Of a DNA stretch of 64,000 nt, positions 10,172 to 18,669 are shown one piece after another. The notes beneath the pieces were generated by a model that worked only from the letters and a program-made list of their open reading frames with translations, had not been told where the DNA came from and did no database searches. The DNA is from JANQPX01 sp041398025 (lineage in GTDB: Bacteria; Pseudomonadota; Alphaproteobacteria; Geminicoccales; Geminicoccaceae): positions 62,001 through 126,000 of the forward strand of contig JAWKVM010000001.1 in NCBI GenBank assembly GCA_041398025.1, given 5' to 3'. The position numbers and the translations under genes were made by a program. Position 1 is the stretch's first letter. Each line of letters begins with the position of its first letter.

Positions 10172-11272
10172 ATGGACATCGAACCTCGGTTCTGGGTCCT
10201 GATCATCGGTTTTTTCCTGGGCCTGGTTGCCGGTTTCGCGGCGCGCGCGGCGATGTTCTGCACGCTCGGCGCGATCGCCGACGTGGTCGTGGTCGGCAAC
10301 CATCGCCGCATGCGCGGCTGGGCGCTTGCGCTCGCGGTGGCGCTGATCGGCAGCCAGACGCTGCATCATCTGGGCGTGGTCGATCTCGGACAGTCGATCT
10401 ATCTCTCCGCCCCCTTCAACGGGCTCGTCACCCTTCTCGGCGGCTGGCTGTTCGGCCTCGGCATGGCGCTGGTCGGCACCTGCGGCTTCGGCACGCTGAT
10501 CCGTCTTGGCGGTGGTGACCTCCGTTCCTTGATCGACATGGCCTGCCTCGGCTTTTTCGCCTATCTGACCCTCTCCGGCCCGATCGCCTATCTCCGGGTC
10601 TACGCCGCCGAGGCGACCGATCTCGCTTTGCCCGGCCTCGCCGAGCCCGGGCTGGTCGACGCGCTCAGCTATCTGAGCGGCCTGCCGGCGATCGATCTGC
10701 GCCTGATCCTGGCCGCCCTGATCGGCGCAGCGCTCCTTCTCTACAGCCTGAAGGACCGGCAGCTTCGCGCCCGTCCGCAGGAGCTCGCCGCGGCGCTCGC
10801 CATCGGCACGCTCATTCCGCTCGGCTGGCTCACCACCGGCCTGATCGGCCAGGACCCCTTCGATCCCGAGCCGCTCCGGTCCCTCACCTTCGTCCGGCCG
10901 ATCGGCGAGACCTTCCTCTACATGATGCTGATGAGCGGCATGGCGCCGACCTTCGGCATGGCCACGGTCGTCGGCGTGCTGGCGGGCGCCTTCGTCGCCG
11001 CGCGCGCCAAGGGGCAGTGGCGCATCGAAGGGTTCGACGGCGAGCGCGAGATGGCGCGCCATCTGGGTGGCGCCGCGCTGATGGGCATCGGCGGCGTGCT
11101 GGCGCTCGGCTGCACCATCGGCCAGGGGCTGAGCGCCATGTCGGTCCTCGCCCTCGCCACGCCGGTCGCGCTGGTCGGCATCTTCCTCGGTGCCGCGTTC
11201 GGGCTTCGCTATCTCGAGGAGGGCAATGTCCGCTCCGCGCTGCGCGTGCTCGCCGGGCGCAGCCCGTCGTGA
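10172..11272 (+). CDS. YeeE/YedE family (thiosulfate-type) sulfur transporter
   Basis: A 366-residue polytopic membrane protein of the sulfur-transport (YeeE/YedE, TsuA-like) family. It has about nine or ten hydrophobic segments and conserved cysteine loops: RAAMFCTLGA near residue 30, LVGTCGFGTL near 108 and LALGCTIGQGLS near 312. In the characterised thiosulfate transporter such cysteines pass the substrate along the pore, and all three loops are present here. The following gene encodes a SoxS-like thioredoxin, which supports a role in importing or handling reduced sulfur. Substrate not proven. Confidence 0.85.
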   Translation: MDIEPRFWVLIIGFFLGLVAGFAARAAMFCTLGAIADVVVVGNHRRMRGWALALAVALIGSQTLHHLGVVDLGQSIYLSAPFNGLVTLLGGWLFGLGMALVGTCGFGTLIRLGGGDLRSLIDMACLGFFAYLTLSGPIAYLRVYAAEATDLALPGLAEPGLVDALSYLSGLPAIDLRLILAALIGAALLLYSLKDRQLRARPQELAAALAIGTLIPLGWLTTGLIGQDPFDPEPLRSLTFVRPIGETFLYMMLMSGMAPTFGMATVVGVLAGAFVAARAKGQWRIEGFDGEREMARHLGGAALMGIGGVLALGCTIGQGLSAMSVLALATPVALVGIFLGAAFGLRYLEEGNVRSALRVLAGRSPS

Positions 11273-11377
11273 GCGTGATCCGGCGCTGATCGACGCTCGG
11301 AGTCGTCATCGGCCCGCTCGATACCTATCTTTAGTGGCGAAGCGGACGGCGGCAGGCCGGTTTCGGGAGAGACGTGC

Positions 11378-11785
11378 ATGTTGGAAAGCCTGACCAGGCG
11401 GCTTTTGCCCGCCCTCTTGGCGGCGGTTCTGATCAGCCTGACGGCGTCCTATGTCAGGGCGGCCGAACTCGTGATGTTCGAGGCCGACGACTGCACCTGG
11501 TGCAGGGCCTGGAACGAGGACATCGGCCCGATCTACCCGAAGACCGCCGAAGGCAGGCGAGCGCCCCTTCGGCGCGTCGACATCCACGCCCCGCGTCCCG
11601 GCGATCTGGCCGGCATCGACGGCGTGCGCTTCACGCCGACCTTCGTCCTGGTGGACGACGAGGGCCGCGAGGTCGGGCGGATCAACGGCTATCCCGGTCA
11701 GGATTTTTTCTGGGGAATGCTCGGCGAGCTGATAGCGAAGCTGCCCGATGAGGCCCCGGATCTGGATCCGGTCACCAGCATCTGA
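11378..11785 (+). CDS. SoxS-like periplasmic thioredoxin-fold protein
   Basis: A 135-residue protein with a signal peptide (cleavage near VRAAE, residue 29) and a thioredoxin-like active site CTWC (C39, C42) early in the mature chain. A cis-proline strand RFTPTFVLVD and a GRINGYPG segment follow. This is the pattern of SoxS/SoxW-type small thioredoxins, which keep Sox or other sulfur-handling proteins reduced. A good ribosome site (GGGAGAG) precedes the ATG. It starts 105 bp after the YeeE/YedE gene on the same strand, so the two probably form a sulfur-trafficking pair. No sox cluster is in the window. Confidence 0.78.
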   Translation: MLESLTRRLLPALLAAVLISLTASYVRAAELVMFEADDCTWCRAWNEDIGPIYPKTAEGRRAPLRRVDIHAPRPGDLAGIDGVRFTPTFVLVDDEGREVGRINGYPGQDFFWGMLGELIAKLPDEAPDLDPVTSI

Positions 11786-11803
11786 GCGTCTTCCGCCGTT
11801 CGC

Positions 11804-12358
11804 TCAGCTCGCCGGCGGGTCTGCCTGGACCGGCAGGTCTTCTTGGAACAGCCCGGGGATGTCGGGCAGCGCGAGCTTGCCCGAGCGATGGAAGGGGACG
11901 GCCTTGGTGAACCAGGACGCGATCTCCGCCGAGCCGTTGAGCTCGTAGTCGAGGCGCCGTCCGGTGCCGATCGCCGTCACCCGGTCGATCAGGTCGTTGG
12001 TCGAGATCGCCACGTCGATCGGCACGATCACCTCGGCGGACGCCGGCAGGATGAAGTCCTTGCTGCTCAGTCCCTCCGCAAAGCGGGCGCCGTTGACGTC
12101 GAGGACGAAATCGAGGGCATCGACCGGAATGTCGAAATCGTTCGGGTTCTTCATGCGCAGCTGCACCGTGAAGCCCTGCTCGAACAGTCCCGCCTCCGCA
12201 AAGCTCAGCCCCGCGAGCGACACGTCGGGCATCTCGGCGTCGCGCCGATCGAGGCTGCTGCAAGCCGAAAGGCCGATCGCGATCAGACCGGCGGCAATCC
12301 CGAGACGGCCGCCGCGGCGGCGGACGGGTTGAAACGCGGCATCGGAAGACATCCCCAC
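11804..12358 (-). CDS. LEA14-like (WHy domain) lipoprotein
   Basis: A 184-residue protein with a lipoprotein signal (LIAIGLSACSS; lipobox cysteine near residue 33) and one WHy/LEA type 2 domain. Hallmarks are SFAEAGLFEQGFTVQLRMKN followed by PNDFDIPVDALDFVLDVNG and later PIDVAISTNDL. Such proteins are outer-membrane or periplasmic lipoproteins linked to desiccation or stress tolerance, with no enzymatic role known. It is convergent with the SoxS-like gene (18-bp gap). Confidence 0.82.
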   Translation of the reverse strand: MGMSSDAAFQPVRRRGGRLGIAAGLIAIGLSACSSLDRRDAEMPDVSLAGLSFAEAGLFEQGFTVQLRMKNPNDFDIPVDALDFVLDVNGARFAEGLSSKDFILPASAEVIVPIDVAISTNDLIDRVTAIGTGRRLDYELNGSAEIASWFTKAVPFHRSGKLALPDIPGLFQEDLPVQADPPAS

Positions 12359-12463
12359 CTCCCTTTTGATCTCGGGCGGAGTCTAGGGAAGGGCGGCCCG
12401 TCTGCCAAGCGCTGGGAGGGCGAAACGCTGACTCGGTCCCTAAGGGGTTGATGGCAGAGCCTC

Positions 12464-13138
12464 TCAGTCCCAGCCTTTGGCGCGAAAGAACCCGGCGCGC
12501 GCCAGCACATCCTGACCGCAGCCGGGTTCGCCAAGCATCCAGCCGGCGCTCACGCTGTCGACGTCGAGGCCGAGGCGAAGGGCGCGCTCGACCGGCTCCA
12601 GGCCGCTTTCGAAGGCGGCCAGAGCGGCGCGCAGCAGCCCGATTCCCTGAAGCGTGGTGCGGCGGCGCAGGGTCGTGCGGGTTTGCGCGATCACGGCGAA
12701 GGCCGCGTCGATGTTGTGCTGCGGATCGCGCCAATCCGCCTCCCGCGCGAGCGCATGCCGGTCGAAATCGAGCCCCATCAGCCCACGCGCGAAGCCGAGG
12801 CCGTCGGGCGGCAGGAGGGAGGGGCGCTGATCGGTGGTGGTTGGGCGCGCCACGAAATCCCGCGTGCCCTCCACCCCCGATGGCGACAGCGCGAGGCCCC
12901 AGCCGGAGCGCCTCGAGCAGAAGCCGGCGATGACCGCGGGCAGCACGCCGTAACGCGCCGCCACGCGCTCGACCACGGCGCCGTGGCGGCAGGCGATCTC
13001 CAGCTGCTCGCCCATCCTGTCCCGGGTCTGCCCGGACGCGGCGTTGCCCCCTCGGCAAAGGAAAACTCCCGGCCGCTCCTCGAGGCCGCTTCGTCGATCT
13101 TTTCCAGGGGAAGGCCCGGACCACCGTGATGTGAGCAT
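12464..13138 (-). CDS. goose-type lysozyme-like protein, catalytic Glu replaced
   Basis: A protein of up to 224 residues whose core (AARYGVLPAVIAGFCSRRSG, then GFARGLMGLDFDRHAL and DPQHNIDAAFAVIAQ) follows the order of goose-type (G-type) lysozymes. In that family the catalytic glutamate lies in an SREShxG-type motif. Here the motif reads SRRSGWG, with Arg (R77) in its place, and the codons rule out a single-base frameshift. A peptidoglycan-binding or inactive role is more likely than hydrolysis. The start is uncertain: ATG 13138 has GAGG 4 bp upstream, whereas ATG 13015 (MGEQLEIACRHG) removes a low-complexity, proline- and arginine-rich leader. No signal peptide is evident with either start. 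Confidence 0.65.
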   Translation of the reverse strand: MLTSRWSGPSPGKDRRSGLEERPGVFLCRGGNAASGQTRDRMGEQLEIACRHGAVVERVAARYGVLPAVIAGFCSRRSGWGLALSPSGVEGTRDFVARPTTTDQRPSLLPPDGLGFARGLMGLDFDRHALAREADWRDPQHNIDAAFAVIAQTRTTLRRRTTLQGIGLLRAALAAFESGLEPVERALRLGLDVDSVSAGWMLGEPGCGQDVLARAGFFRAKGWD

Positions 13139-13160
13139 GGCACCTCACAGGACTATCAGC

Positions 13161-13182
13161 TAGGAAACAGCTTATTTTCCTA
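13161..13182. promoter_or_regulatory. inverted repeat upstream of goose-type lysozyme-like gene
   Basis: TAGGAAA (13161-13167) and TTTCCTA (13176-13182) form a perfect 7-bp inverted repeat in an AT-rich stretch 23 bp before the longest start of the lysozyme-like gene. It could be an operator or a weak hairpin. No regulator can be assigned. Confidence 0.35.
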
Positions 13183-13272
13183 TGAGCGAATATCTTTCGT
13201 CAAGTTAAACTTATGGTTGTATTTTGATGCCGACGGGCTACACTCTTCCATCCCTCGGGATTGGCCAGCTGA

Positions 13273-13557
13273 CTATTTGAGCTCGATCTCGACGAACACG
13301 AACTCGCCGTCATGGGCATTGACGACGTCGTGCTCGACGCCGGCCGGGCGGGCGTAGGACTGGCCCGCGGTCAGCTCGGCGAAGCTCTCGCTGCCATCAG
13401 GCCCGACGATCTTGAGCCTGCCGGTGGTTCCCGGCACCACCACATAGTCATACTCATGGCGGTGATAGCCGGTGGCCGCCCCCTTGGCGAAGCGCCATTC
13501 GGTGACGCGCACGCGATCATTGTCGATCTGCAGCGTGGGCACGGCTTTGGTCGTCAT
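13273..13557 (-). CDS. small single-domain cupin
   Basis: A 94-residue cupin beginning MTTKAVPTLQIDNDRVRV. The metal site is visible as TGYHRHEYDYVVVPG (about 29-43), with the second-motif histidine in PAGVEHDVVN (about 71-80). Function of such free-standing cupins varies. It is the last gene of a minus-strand run amidase, esterase, EamA transporter, cupin (20-bp gap to the EamA stop), so it may act on or sense a compound handled by that cluster. A longer frame upstream runs through the EamA gene and is not real. Confidence 0.78.
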   Translation of the reverse strand: MTTKAVPTLQIDNDRVRVTEWRFAKGAATGYHRHEYDYVVVPGTTGRLKIVGPDGSESFAELTAGQSYARPAGVEHDVVNAHDGEFVFVEIELK

Positions 13558-13577
13558 GAACTGATCCCTTGCGATGG

Positions 13578-14462
13578 CTATGGCTTGGTGAGGCGAGGGG
13601 CTGTGACGCGCGCCAGCCTGCGCTCGCGATGGAAGACATAGAGCCCGGAGGCGACGATGATGACGATGCCCGCCCAGGTCGCGACGCTTGGAAAATCGTC
13701 GAAGATCAGGACGCCGAGCAGCGTCGCCCCCAGGATCTCGAGATATTGAAAAGGCGCGAGGATGCTGGGCGAGGCGCGGCGAAAGGCGCCGACGATCAGG
13801 AGATGGCCCGAGGTGGCGATCGCGCCCAGGGCCGCGAGCAGCAGCCACTCGTCTGCCGCCGGCCAGCTCGGATCGAGCACCGGAACCGAGGCGGCCTCGC
13901 CGGCGATCAGTGCAGCGCCGAGCGCCAGGAGCCCAAAGATGCCGGCCCAGAGCTGCATGGTCAAAACGTCCTCGACCACCGCGACGCGCCGGGTCAGGGC
14001 GAGGTAGGTGGCGAAGCAAAGCGCTGCCCCGAGCGGCAGGAAGGCGGGCGGGCCGACGTTCTGAAAGCTCGGCTGGATCACCAGGAGCGCGCCCGCGAAC
14101 CCGGCCACGATCGCGCTCAGCCTGCGCCAGCCGACCTGTTCGCGCAGAAACAGGGCGGCGATCAGGGTCAGGATCAGCGGCTCGACGAAGAAGATCGCGA
14201 TGCTGTCGGCAAGCGGCAGGTAGTGCAGCGCCCAGAAGAACAGCAGCGTCGCCCCGCCGATCAGCGTACCGCGCAGCGCGTTCAGCCCGACATGACGGGA
14301 CAGCAGCGGCCGTCCGGCAAGCATGACGACGGGCAGGAGGAACAGGAGCTGGAACAGGAAGCGGCTGGCGGCGATCTGACCGGGCGCCAGGGACGCGGAG
14401 AGATGTTTCGCGATCGCGTCGATCCCGGGGATGGCGACGACACCTGCGGCCATCATCAGCAT
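13578..14462 (-). CDS. EamA-family (DMT) transporter
   Basis: About 294 residues with ten hydrophobic segments in two homologous five-helix EamA halves, the usual drug/metabolite exporter architecture. The motif FFVEPLILTLIAALFLREQV closes the first half and APFQYLEILGATLLGVLIF the second. The first ATG (14462, MLMMAAGVVAIPGIDAIAKH) begins close to the first helix. A CTG at 14534 in the same frame overlaps the TGA of the upstream esterase gene and would add 24 residues (LNAPLPAQGVAAPQ...). Homologues often carry such a short cytoplasmic leader, so a rare CTG start is possible. Probably cotranscribed with its neighbours. Confidence 0.82.
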   Translation of the reverse strand: MLMMAAGVVAIPGIDAIAKHLSASLAPGQIAASRFLFQLLFLLPVVMLAGRPLLSRHVGLNALRGTLIGGATLLFFWALHYLPLADSIAIFFVEPLILTLIAALFLREQVGWRRLSAIVAGFAGALLVIQPSFQNVGPPAFLPLGAALCFATYLALTRRVAVVEDVLTMQLWAGIFGLLALGAALIAGEAASVPVLDPSWPAADEWLLLAALGAIATSGHLLIVGAFRRASPSILAPFQYLEILGATLLGVLIFDDFPSVATWAGIVIIVASGLYVFHRERRLARVTAPRLTKP

Positions 14463-14530
14463 CCCGCTCTCGATCGAGGAGCGGCCGCCTGTCTGGGGCG
14501 CAGCGACGCCCTGGGCGGGAAGCGGCGCGT

Positions 14531-15481
14531 TCAGCGGAGCATGTCCTGGATGGCGCGCCCGGCTCTGGTCATCGCCTCGGCCGCCGGCTTCACGCGCGAG
14601 GTCATCTGCAGGAAGCCGTGCACCAGTCCCGGATAGGCGACGCATTCGTGGACCACGCCCGCGCGATCCAGCCTAAGCGCCAGCTCGCGCGTGTCGTCGG
14701 CAAGCGGATCGACCTCGCCATAGTTCAGGAACAAGGGCGGCAGGCCGGCGAAATGCGCATCCATCGGCTCGGCATAGACGTCGCCGCGGCCCGCTGTCCC
14801 GAAATAATGCTGCCAGAACCAGCCCATCTCGTCGGTGCTCAAGCGATAGGCGCCGCCGCCATATTTTTGGTGCGAATCCGTGCCGAGCCGCGCCCAGTAG
14901 CAGCCATAGAAGAGCGCGGCGCCCGACGGCAGCGGGTGACCGCCGTCGCGCAGCTTGAGCAGGGTGGCGAGCGCCAGATTGGCGCCGGCCGAATCGCCGG
15001 CGAGCACGATGCGCTCGGGATCGATGCCCAGGCTCGTCGCTTCCGCCTGCAGCCAGCGCGCCGCGTGCACGCAGTCCTCCAGCCCCGACGGGAAGGGATG
15101 CTCGGGCGCCAGACGATAGTCGACGCCGATCAGCACCGAGCGGCTTTCGATGGCGAGCAGGCGCATCATGCGGTGATGGGTCTCGATCGAGCCGAGCACG
15201 AAGCCGCCGCCGTGGAAGAACAGGATGGCGCCGTCGGTCTCGACGTCGTCCGGCCGCAGCAGGCGAAGGGTGATCGGCCCGTCAGGCCCGTCGATCGCGA
15301 CATCCCGGGCTTCCGCCAGATGCGGCATCGGATCGTTCCAGACCTTGCTGGTCTCCGCCATCTGCGCGCGCGCCTCGGCCGCGGACAGCGTCGAACGATC
15401 GACCGTCTTGGCATCCTTCATCTCCTCCAGGATGCGCGCCGTCTCGGCTTCGACCTCGATGATGGCGGCCTCGCTGCTCAT
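14531..15481 (-). CDS. alpha/beta hydrolase (hormone-sensitive-lipase-like esterase)
   Basis: A 316-residue cytoplasmic esterase. The oxyanion motif HGGG is at 90-93 (ILFFHGGGFVLGS), the nucleophile is S164 in LAGDSAGANLAL, the acid is the Asp of GEVDPLADD (about 258), and the base is the His of GLVHGFLQM (about 289). This is the HSL-like/family IV carboxylesterase pattern. It starts 26 bp after the amidase stop, and its own stop abuts the EamA gene, indicating one operon. The natural ester is unknown. Pairing with an amidase suggests stepwise breakdown of an amide- or ester-linked compound. Confidence 0.88.
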   Translation of the reverse strand: MSSEAAIIEVEAETARILEEMKDAKTVDRSTLSAAEARAQMAETSKVWNDPMPHLAEARDVAIDGPDGPITLRLLRPDDVETDGAILFFHGGGFVLGSIETHHRMMRLLAIESRSVLIGVDYRLAPEHPFPSGLEDCVHAARWLQAEATSLGIDPERIVLAGDSAGANLALATLLKLRDGGHPLPSGAALFYGCYWARLGTDSHQKYGGGAYRLSTDEMGWFWQHYFGTAGRGDVYAEPMDAHFAGLPPLFLNYGEVDPLADDTRELALRLDRAGVVHECVAYPGLVHGFLQMTSRVKPAAEAMTRAGRAIQDMLR

Positions 15482-15507
15482 GGCTCCTCCTTTTCAGGTC
15501 GCCGGGC

Positions 15508-17028
15508 TCAGATGTCCGGCACAGGCAGGGGATTGGTGACGCCCTCGAACAGGGCACCCGCATGCAGAACCATGGCATCCCCGCCGATCCGCCCCACGAA
15601 CTCGACACCCACCGGCAGGCCGGAGGCGGTCAGACCGGCCGGCACCGAAAGGCAGGGCAGGCCTGCATTGCTCGGCGGATCAGTATTGCGGATATAGGTC
15701 ATGAAGGTCGAGACCTGCTCGCCATTGAGCTCGACGCTCTCGTCCTCGCCGATCGGCCGCGCGGGCAGCGGCGTGGTCGGCACCACCAGCGCGTCCAGCT
15801 CATTGTCCTCGAAATAGCCGGCATAGGCGCGTTGCAGGGCGGGCCGCCCCTTGGTGATGACCTCGCGATAGAGGCCGGCCGGCACGGCATTGTCGCCCAT
15901 CAGGGAGTGCAGCAGCCCCTTGACGTCGGGGCCGGCGACCTCGGCGACCAGCTCCGGTGCGGACATGGACTGGCCGTGGCTGTAGAGATAGGCGCCGAGC
16001 TCACGCAGCACCTCGAACAGCGCGATCGGGAAGCTGACCGACTCGTTCAGCGCCTGAATGTCCTCGATGTCCACGTCGATCAGCTGCGCCCCCGCGGCCC
16101 GGAAGCGCTCCAGCGCCTTGGCCACCACGATTTCCAGCTCATAGTCGAGATCGTCGTAGAAATAGGCGGCCGGCACGCCGATGCGCAGCTCCTCGATCGG
16201 CTTCTCGAGCGCTGCGAGCGCCTCGCCCGAACAGATGCCGTCGAGAAGTCTGATGTCGTCCACCGACCGCGCGAGCGGGCCGATGGTGTCGCGGGTGTGC
16301 GAGATCGGGATGACGCCTGCCTGGCTGTAGCGCCCGAGGGTCGGGCGAAAGCCGACGCAGCCGCAAAGGGCAGCCGGGATGCGGCAGGAGCCGCCGGTGT
16401 CCGAGCCGAGGCCGGCGGGCACGATCCTGGCGGCGACCGCCGCCGCGGTCCCGCCGCTCGAGCCGCCGGGGATCAGCGTCTCGTCATAGGGGTTCCTGAC
16501 CGCGCCGAAGCTGGCATTGTTGCTGGTAATGCCGAAGGCAAGCTCATGCATGCCGGTCTTGCCGGCGAGCAGGGCGCCGGCGTCGAGCAGCGCCTGCATC
16601 ACCGGCGCATTGGCGGCCGGCCGCCAGTCCCGAAGCCCGGGCGTGCCGCCGGTGGTGGGCAGATCCGCCGTGTCGATATTGTCCTTGATCGCGAGCGGCA
16701 GGCCGAGCAGCGGCGCCTTGTCGCCGCTGTCCGCGAGCTTGTCGTCCGCCGCCTTCGCCGCTCGGAGCAGGGCCTCGCCGTCCTGATTGACGAACACGTT
16801 CAGCCGGCCGAGCGCCTCGCTCCGTGCCAGCACGGCCTCGGCATAGGCGGTCGCGGAAAAGCGTCTGTCACGCAGGGCTTCCAGCGCTTCGGTGGCGGTC
16901 AGCCGAAGCGGGCCCGGCGGTTCGGCGGCGTGCGCGGCAACGCCGGCCAGCAACGGGTGCGCGGCGCCCGCACCCGCCAGCGCGATCGACCCTTTGAGAG
17001 CGGCGCGCCTGCCCATCCCGATCGCCAT
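15508..17028 (-). CDS. amidase-signature hydrolase, Tat-exported
   Basis: A 506-residue amidase-signature enzyme with the complete Ser-cisSer-Lys triad: K115 in LPLAIKDNID, cis-Ser about 190 in IPGGSSGGTAAAVAAR, and nucleophile S214 in GSDTGGSCRIPA. The N-terminus GRRAALKGSIALAG followed by a hydrophobic stretch to AAHAAE is a Tat leader, so the enzyme acts in the periplasm folded. The start at 17028 is chosen because GGGGAG lies 8 bp upstream. The frame stays open further upstream but without leader features. It is first of the amidase-esterase-EamA-cupin cluster. Substrate unknown. Confidence 0.88.
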   Translation of the reverse strand: MAIGMGRRAALKGSIALAGAGAAHPLLAGVAAHAAEPPGPLRLTATEALEALRDRRFSATAYAEAVLARSEALGRLNVFVNQDGEALLRAAKAADDKLADSGDKAPLLGLPLAIKDNIDTADLPTTGGTPGLRDWRPAANAPVMQALLDAGALLAGKTGMHELAFGITSNNASFGAVRNPYDETLIPGGSSGGTAAAVAARIVPAGLGSDTGGSCRIPAALCGCVGFRPTLGRYSQAGVIPISHTRDTIGPLARSVDDIRLLDGICSGEALAALEKPIEELRIGVPAAYFYDDLDYELEIVVAKALERFRAAGAQLIDVDIEDIQALNESVSFPIALFEVLRELGAYLYSHGQSMSAPELVAEVAGPDVKGLLHSLMGDNAVPAGLYREVITKGRPALQRAYAGYFEDNELDALVVPTTPLPARPIGEDESVELNGEQVSTFMTYIRNTDPPSNAGLPCLSVPAGLTASGLPVGVEFVGRIGGDAMVLHAGALFEGVTNPLPVPDI

Positions 17029-17337
17029 CACACGTCTCCCCAGTCTTGGCGTGCCCGTTGTGTCCGCCCCCCTTGCGATCAAGCTTGGCGCAAGCCTCCT
17101 GATCGTGCAAGCCGTTGATAAGCCAAGATAGGAGCTGGGAAATGCTCCAAATGAATTCACGTCACCGCCCGGCCATCGCCATGGTCGTCGGCGCCGCTCT
17201 TCTGACCGCCACGAATACCGTCCCGGCCGCCGCAGCTGGGAGCATGGCGCGGCTCTGGCCAGCGATGCCGCAATTGACAAATCCGAGGCTCGGCACCAGC
17301 GTATTGGTCGGCCGCCTGCCTGCATCGTTCACCGGCC
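17029..17337. other. divergent intergenic region with a signal-peptide-like ORF start
   Basis: About 310 bp between the amidase and MFS genes. It contains an ATG at 17142 preceded by AGGAG (17130-17134, 7-bp spacing). The frame encodes a Sec-like leader, RPAIAMVVGAALLTATNTV followed by PAAAAG, and then continues through the MFS gene in another frame. The leader looks real, but the rest does not. It may be the remnant of a secreted protein or a leader ORF. No terminator or regulator site was recognised. Confidence 0.4.
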
Positions 17338-18585
17338 TTGGATGCGCTCATCATGACCCAATCGTCGATCGGACCGGTGGCCAATGGCTGGCGCACGCCG
17401 CTTTTGATCATCGTCGCCGGCTGCCTGATCTCGACCGTCGGCTTCGGCCTGCGCTCGGTGTTCGGCCTGTTCCTCGAGCCCATGACCGTGGCCAATGGCT
17501 GGAGCCGCGAGACCTTCGCGCTCGCTCTGGCGATCCAGAACCTGCTTTGGGGGGCGGGCGTGCCGGTGGCCGGCGCCCTTGCCGACCGTTTCGGCCCGGC
17601 GCGCGTGATCGCCGGCGGTGCTATCGTCTACGGGATCGGCGTGTTCGGCATGGCCGAGGCCTCGAGCGGTTTGATGCTGCATCTGTTCGGGGGCATCGTG
17701 ACCGGCCTCGGCGTCGCGTTCACCGCCTTTTCGCTTGCCATGGCGGCGATGGCGCGGGTGGTCGGGCCTGAGCGGCGCTCGCTGGCACTCGGCCTCGGCA
17801 CGGCCGCGGGCTCCTTCGGCCAGGTGCTGTTCTCGCCGCTCGCCCAGGCCTGGATCCAGAGCTTCGGCTGGCACGATGCGCTGTTCATCCTGGCACTGAC
17901 CGCGGGCCTGATCATCCCGCTCGCCTTCGTGCTGCCGAGCGGCACGGCCGCGCGCGGCGAACCGGCAAGCGATCAGGGCATCGGCGATGCCTTGCGTGAA
18001 GCCATGGGGCACCGCGGCTTTGTGCTCCTGACCATCGGCTTTTTCGTCTGCGGCTTTCACGTCGCTTTCATCACCGTGCATTTCCCCGCCTATATCAGCG
18101 ATCTCGGCCTGGACCCGGCGGTCGGCGCCTATGCCATCGCGCTGATCGGGCTCTGCAATATCGCTGGCTCATTCCTGTCCGGCATGTTCGGCCAGCGCTG
18201 GAGCAAGAAGGCGGGGCTGAGTGCCATCTATTTCCTGCGCGCCCTCGCCATTCTGGCACTCCTGGCGGCTCCCAAGACCGCGCTCACCATCTATCTGTTC
18301 GCCGGCACCATGGGCATCCTCTGGCTGTCCACCGTGCCGCTCACCACCGGCATCGTCGCCCAGGTGTTCGGCCTGCGCTACATGGCGACCCTGTTCGGCA
18401 TCGTGTTCTTCAGCCATCAGCTCGGCAGCTTTCTCGGCGTCTGGCTCGGCGGTTTCCTGTATGATCGCATCGGCAGCTACGATCCGGTCTGGTGGGCAGG
18501 CGTGGCGCTTGGCCTCGCGGCCGCCGTCATCCACCTGCCGATCAACGAACGCCCGCTTCCTCGCCTGGCACCGGCTGGAGGGTAG
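17338..18585 (+). CDS. MFS transporter (OxlT-like monocarboxylate class)
   Basis: A 415-residue permease with twelve predicted helices. The N-terminal half has GLRSVFGLFLEPMT and the A-type loop ADRFGPARVIAGG, and the C-terminal half has GTMGILWLSTVPLTTGIVAQ. This is typical of the OxlT/monocarboxylate-type major facilitator group in proteobacteria, often encoded beside catabolic genes. Residues 1-5 may not be translated: ATG 17353 (MTQSSIGPV) is an equally good start and neither has a strong ribosome site. It is divergent from the amidase gene, which would fit uptake of that cluster's substrate, but this is inference. Confidence 0.85.
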   Translation: MDALIMTQSSIGPVANGWRTPLLIIVAGCLISTVGFGLRSVFGLFLEPMTVANGWSRETFALALAIQNLLWGAGVPVAGALADRFGPARVIAGGAIVYGIGVFGMAEASSGLMLHLFGGIVTGLGVAFTAFSLAMAAMARVVGPERRSLALGLGTAAGSFGQVLFSPLAQAWIQSFGWHDALFILALTAGLIIPLAFVLPSGTAARGEPASDQGIGDALREAMGHRGFVLLTIGFFVCGFHVAFITVHFPAYISDLGLDPAVGAYAIALIGLCNIAGSFLSGMFGQRWSKKAGLSAIYFLRALAILALLAAPKTALTIYLFAGTMGILWLSTVPLTTGIVAQVFGLRYMATLFGIVFFSHQLGSFLGVWLGGFLYDRIGSYDPVWWAGVALGLAAAVIHLPINERPLPRLAPAGG

Positions 18586-18669
18586 CGCCGCGGCCGCGCC
18601 GCCAGACAGGCTAGGTTCAGCTTCGATCCTCTAAAAGAGAGGCAAATCTGTCGCTTGTGGAGGAATGTC

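Noticed and set aside
14019..14645. Upstream extensions of the small cupin and EamA frames
   Set aside because: They overlap the EamA and esterase genes on the same strand and encode no family sequence, so shorter starts were used.
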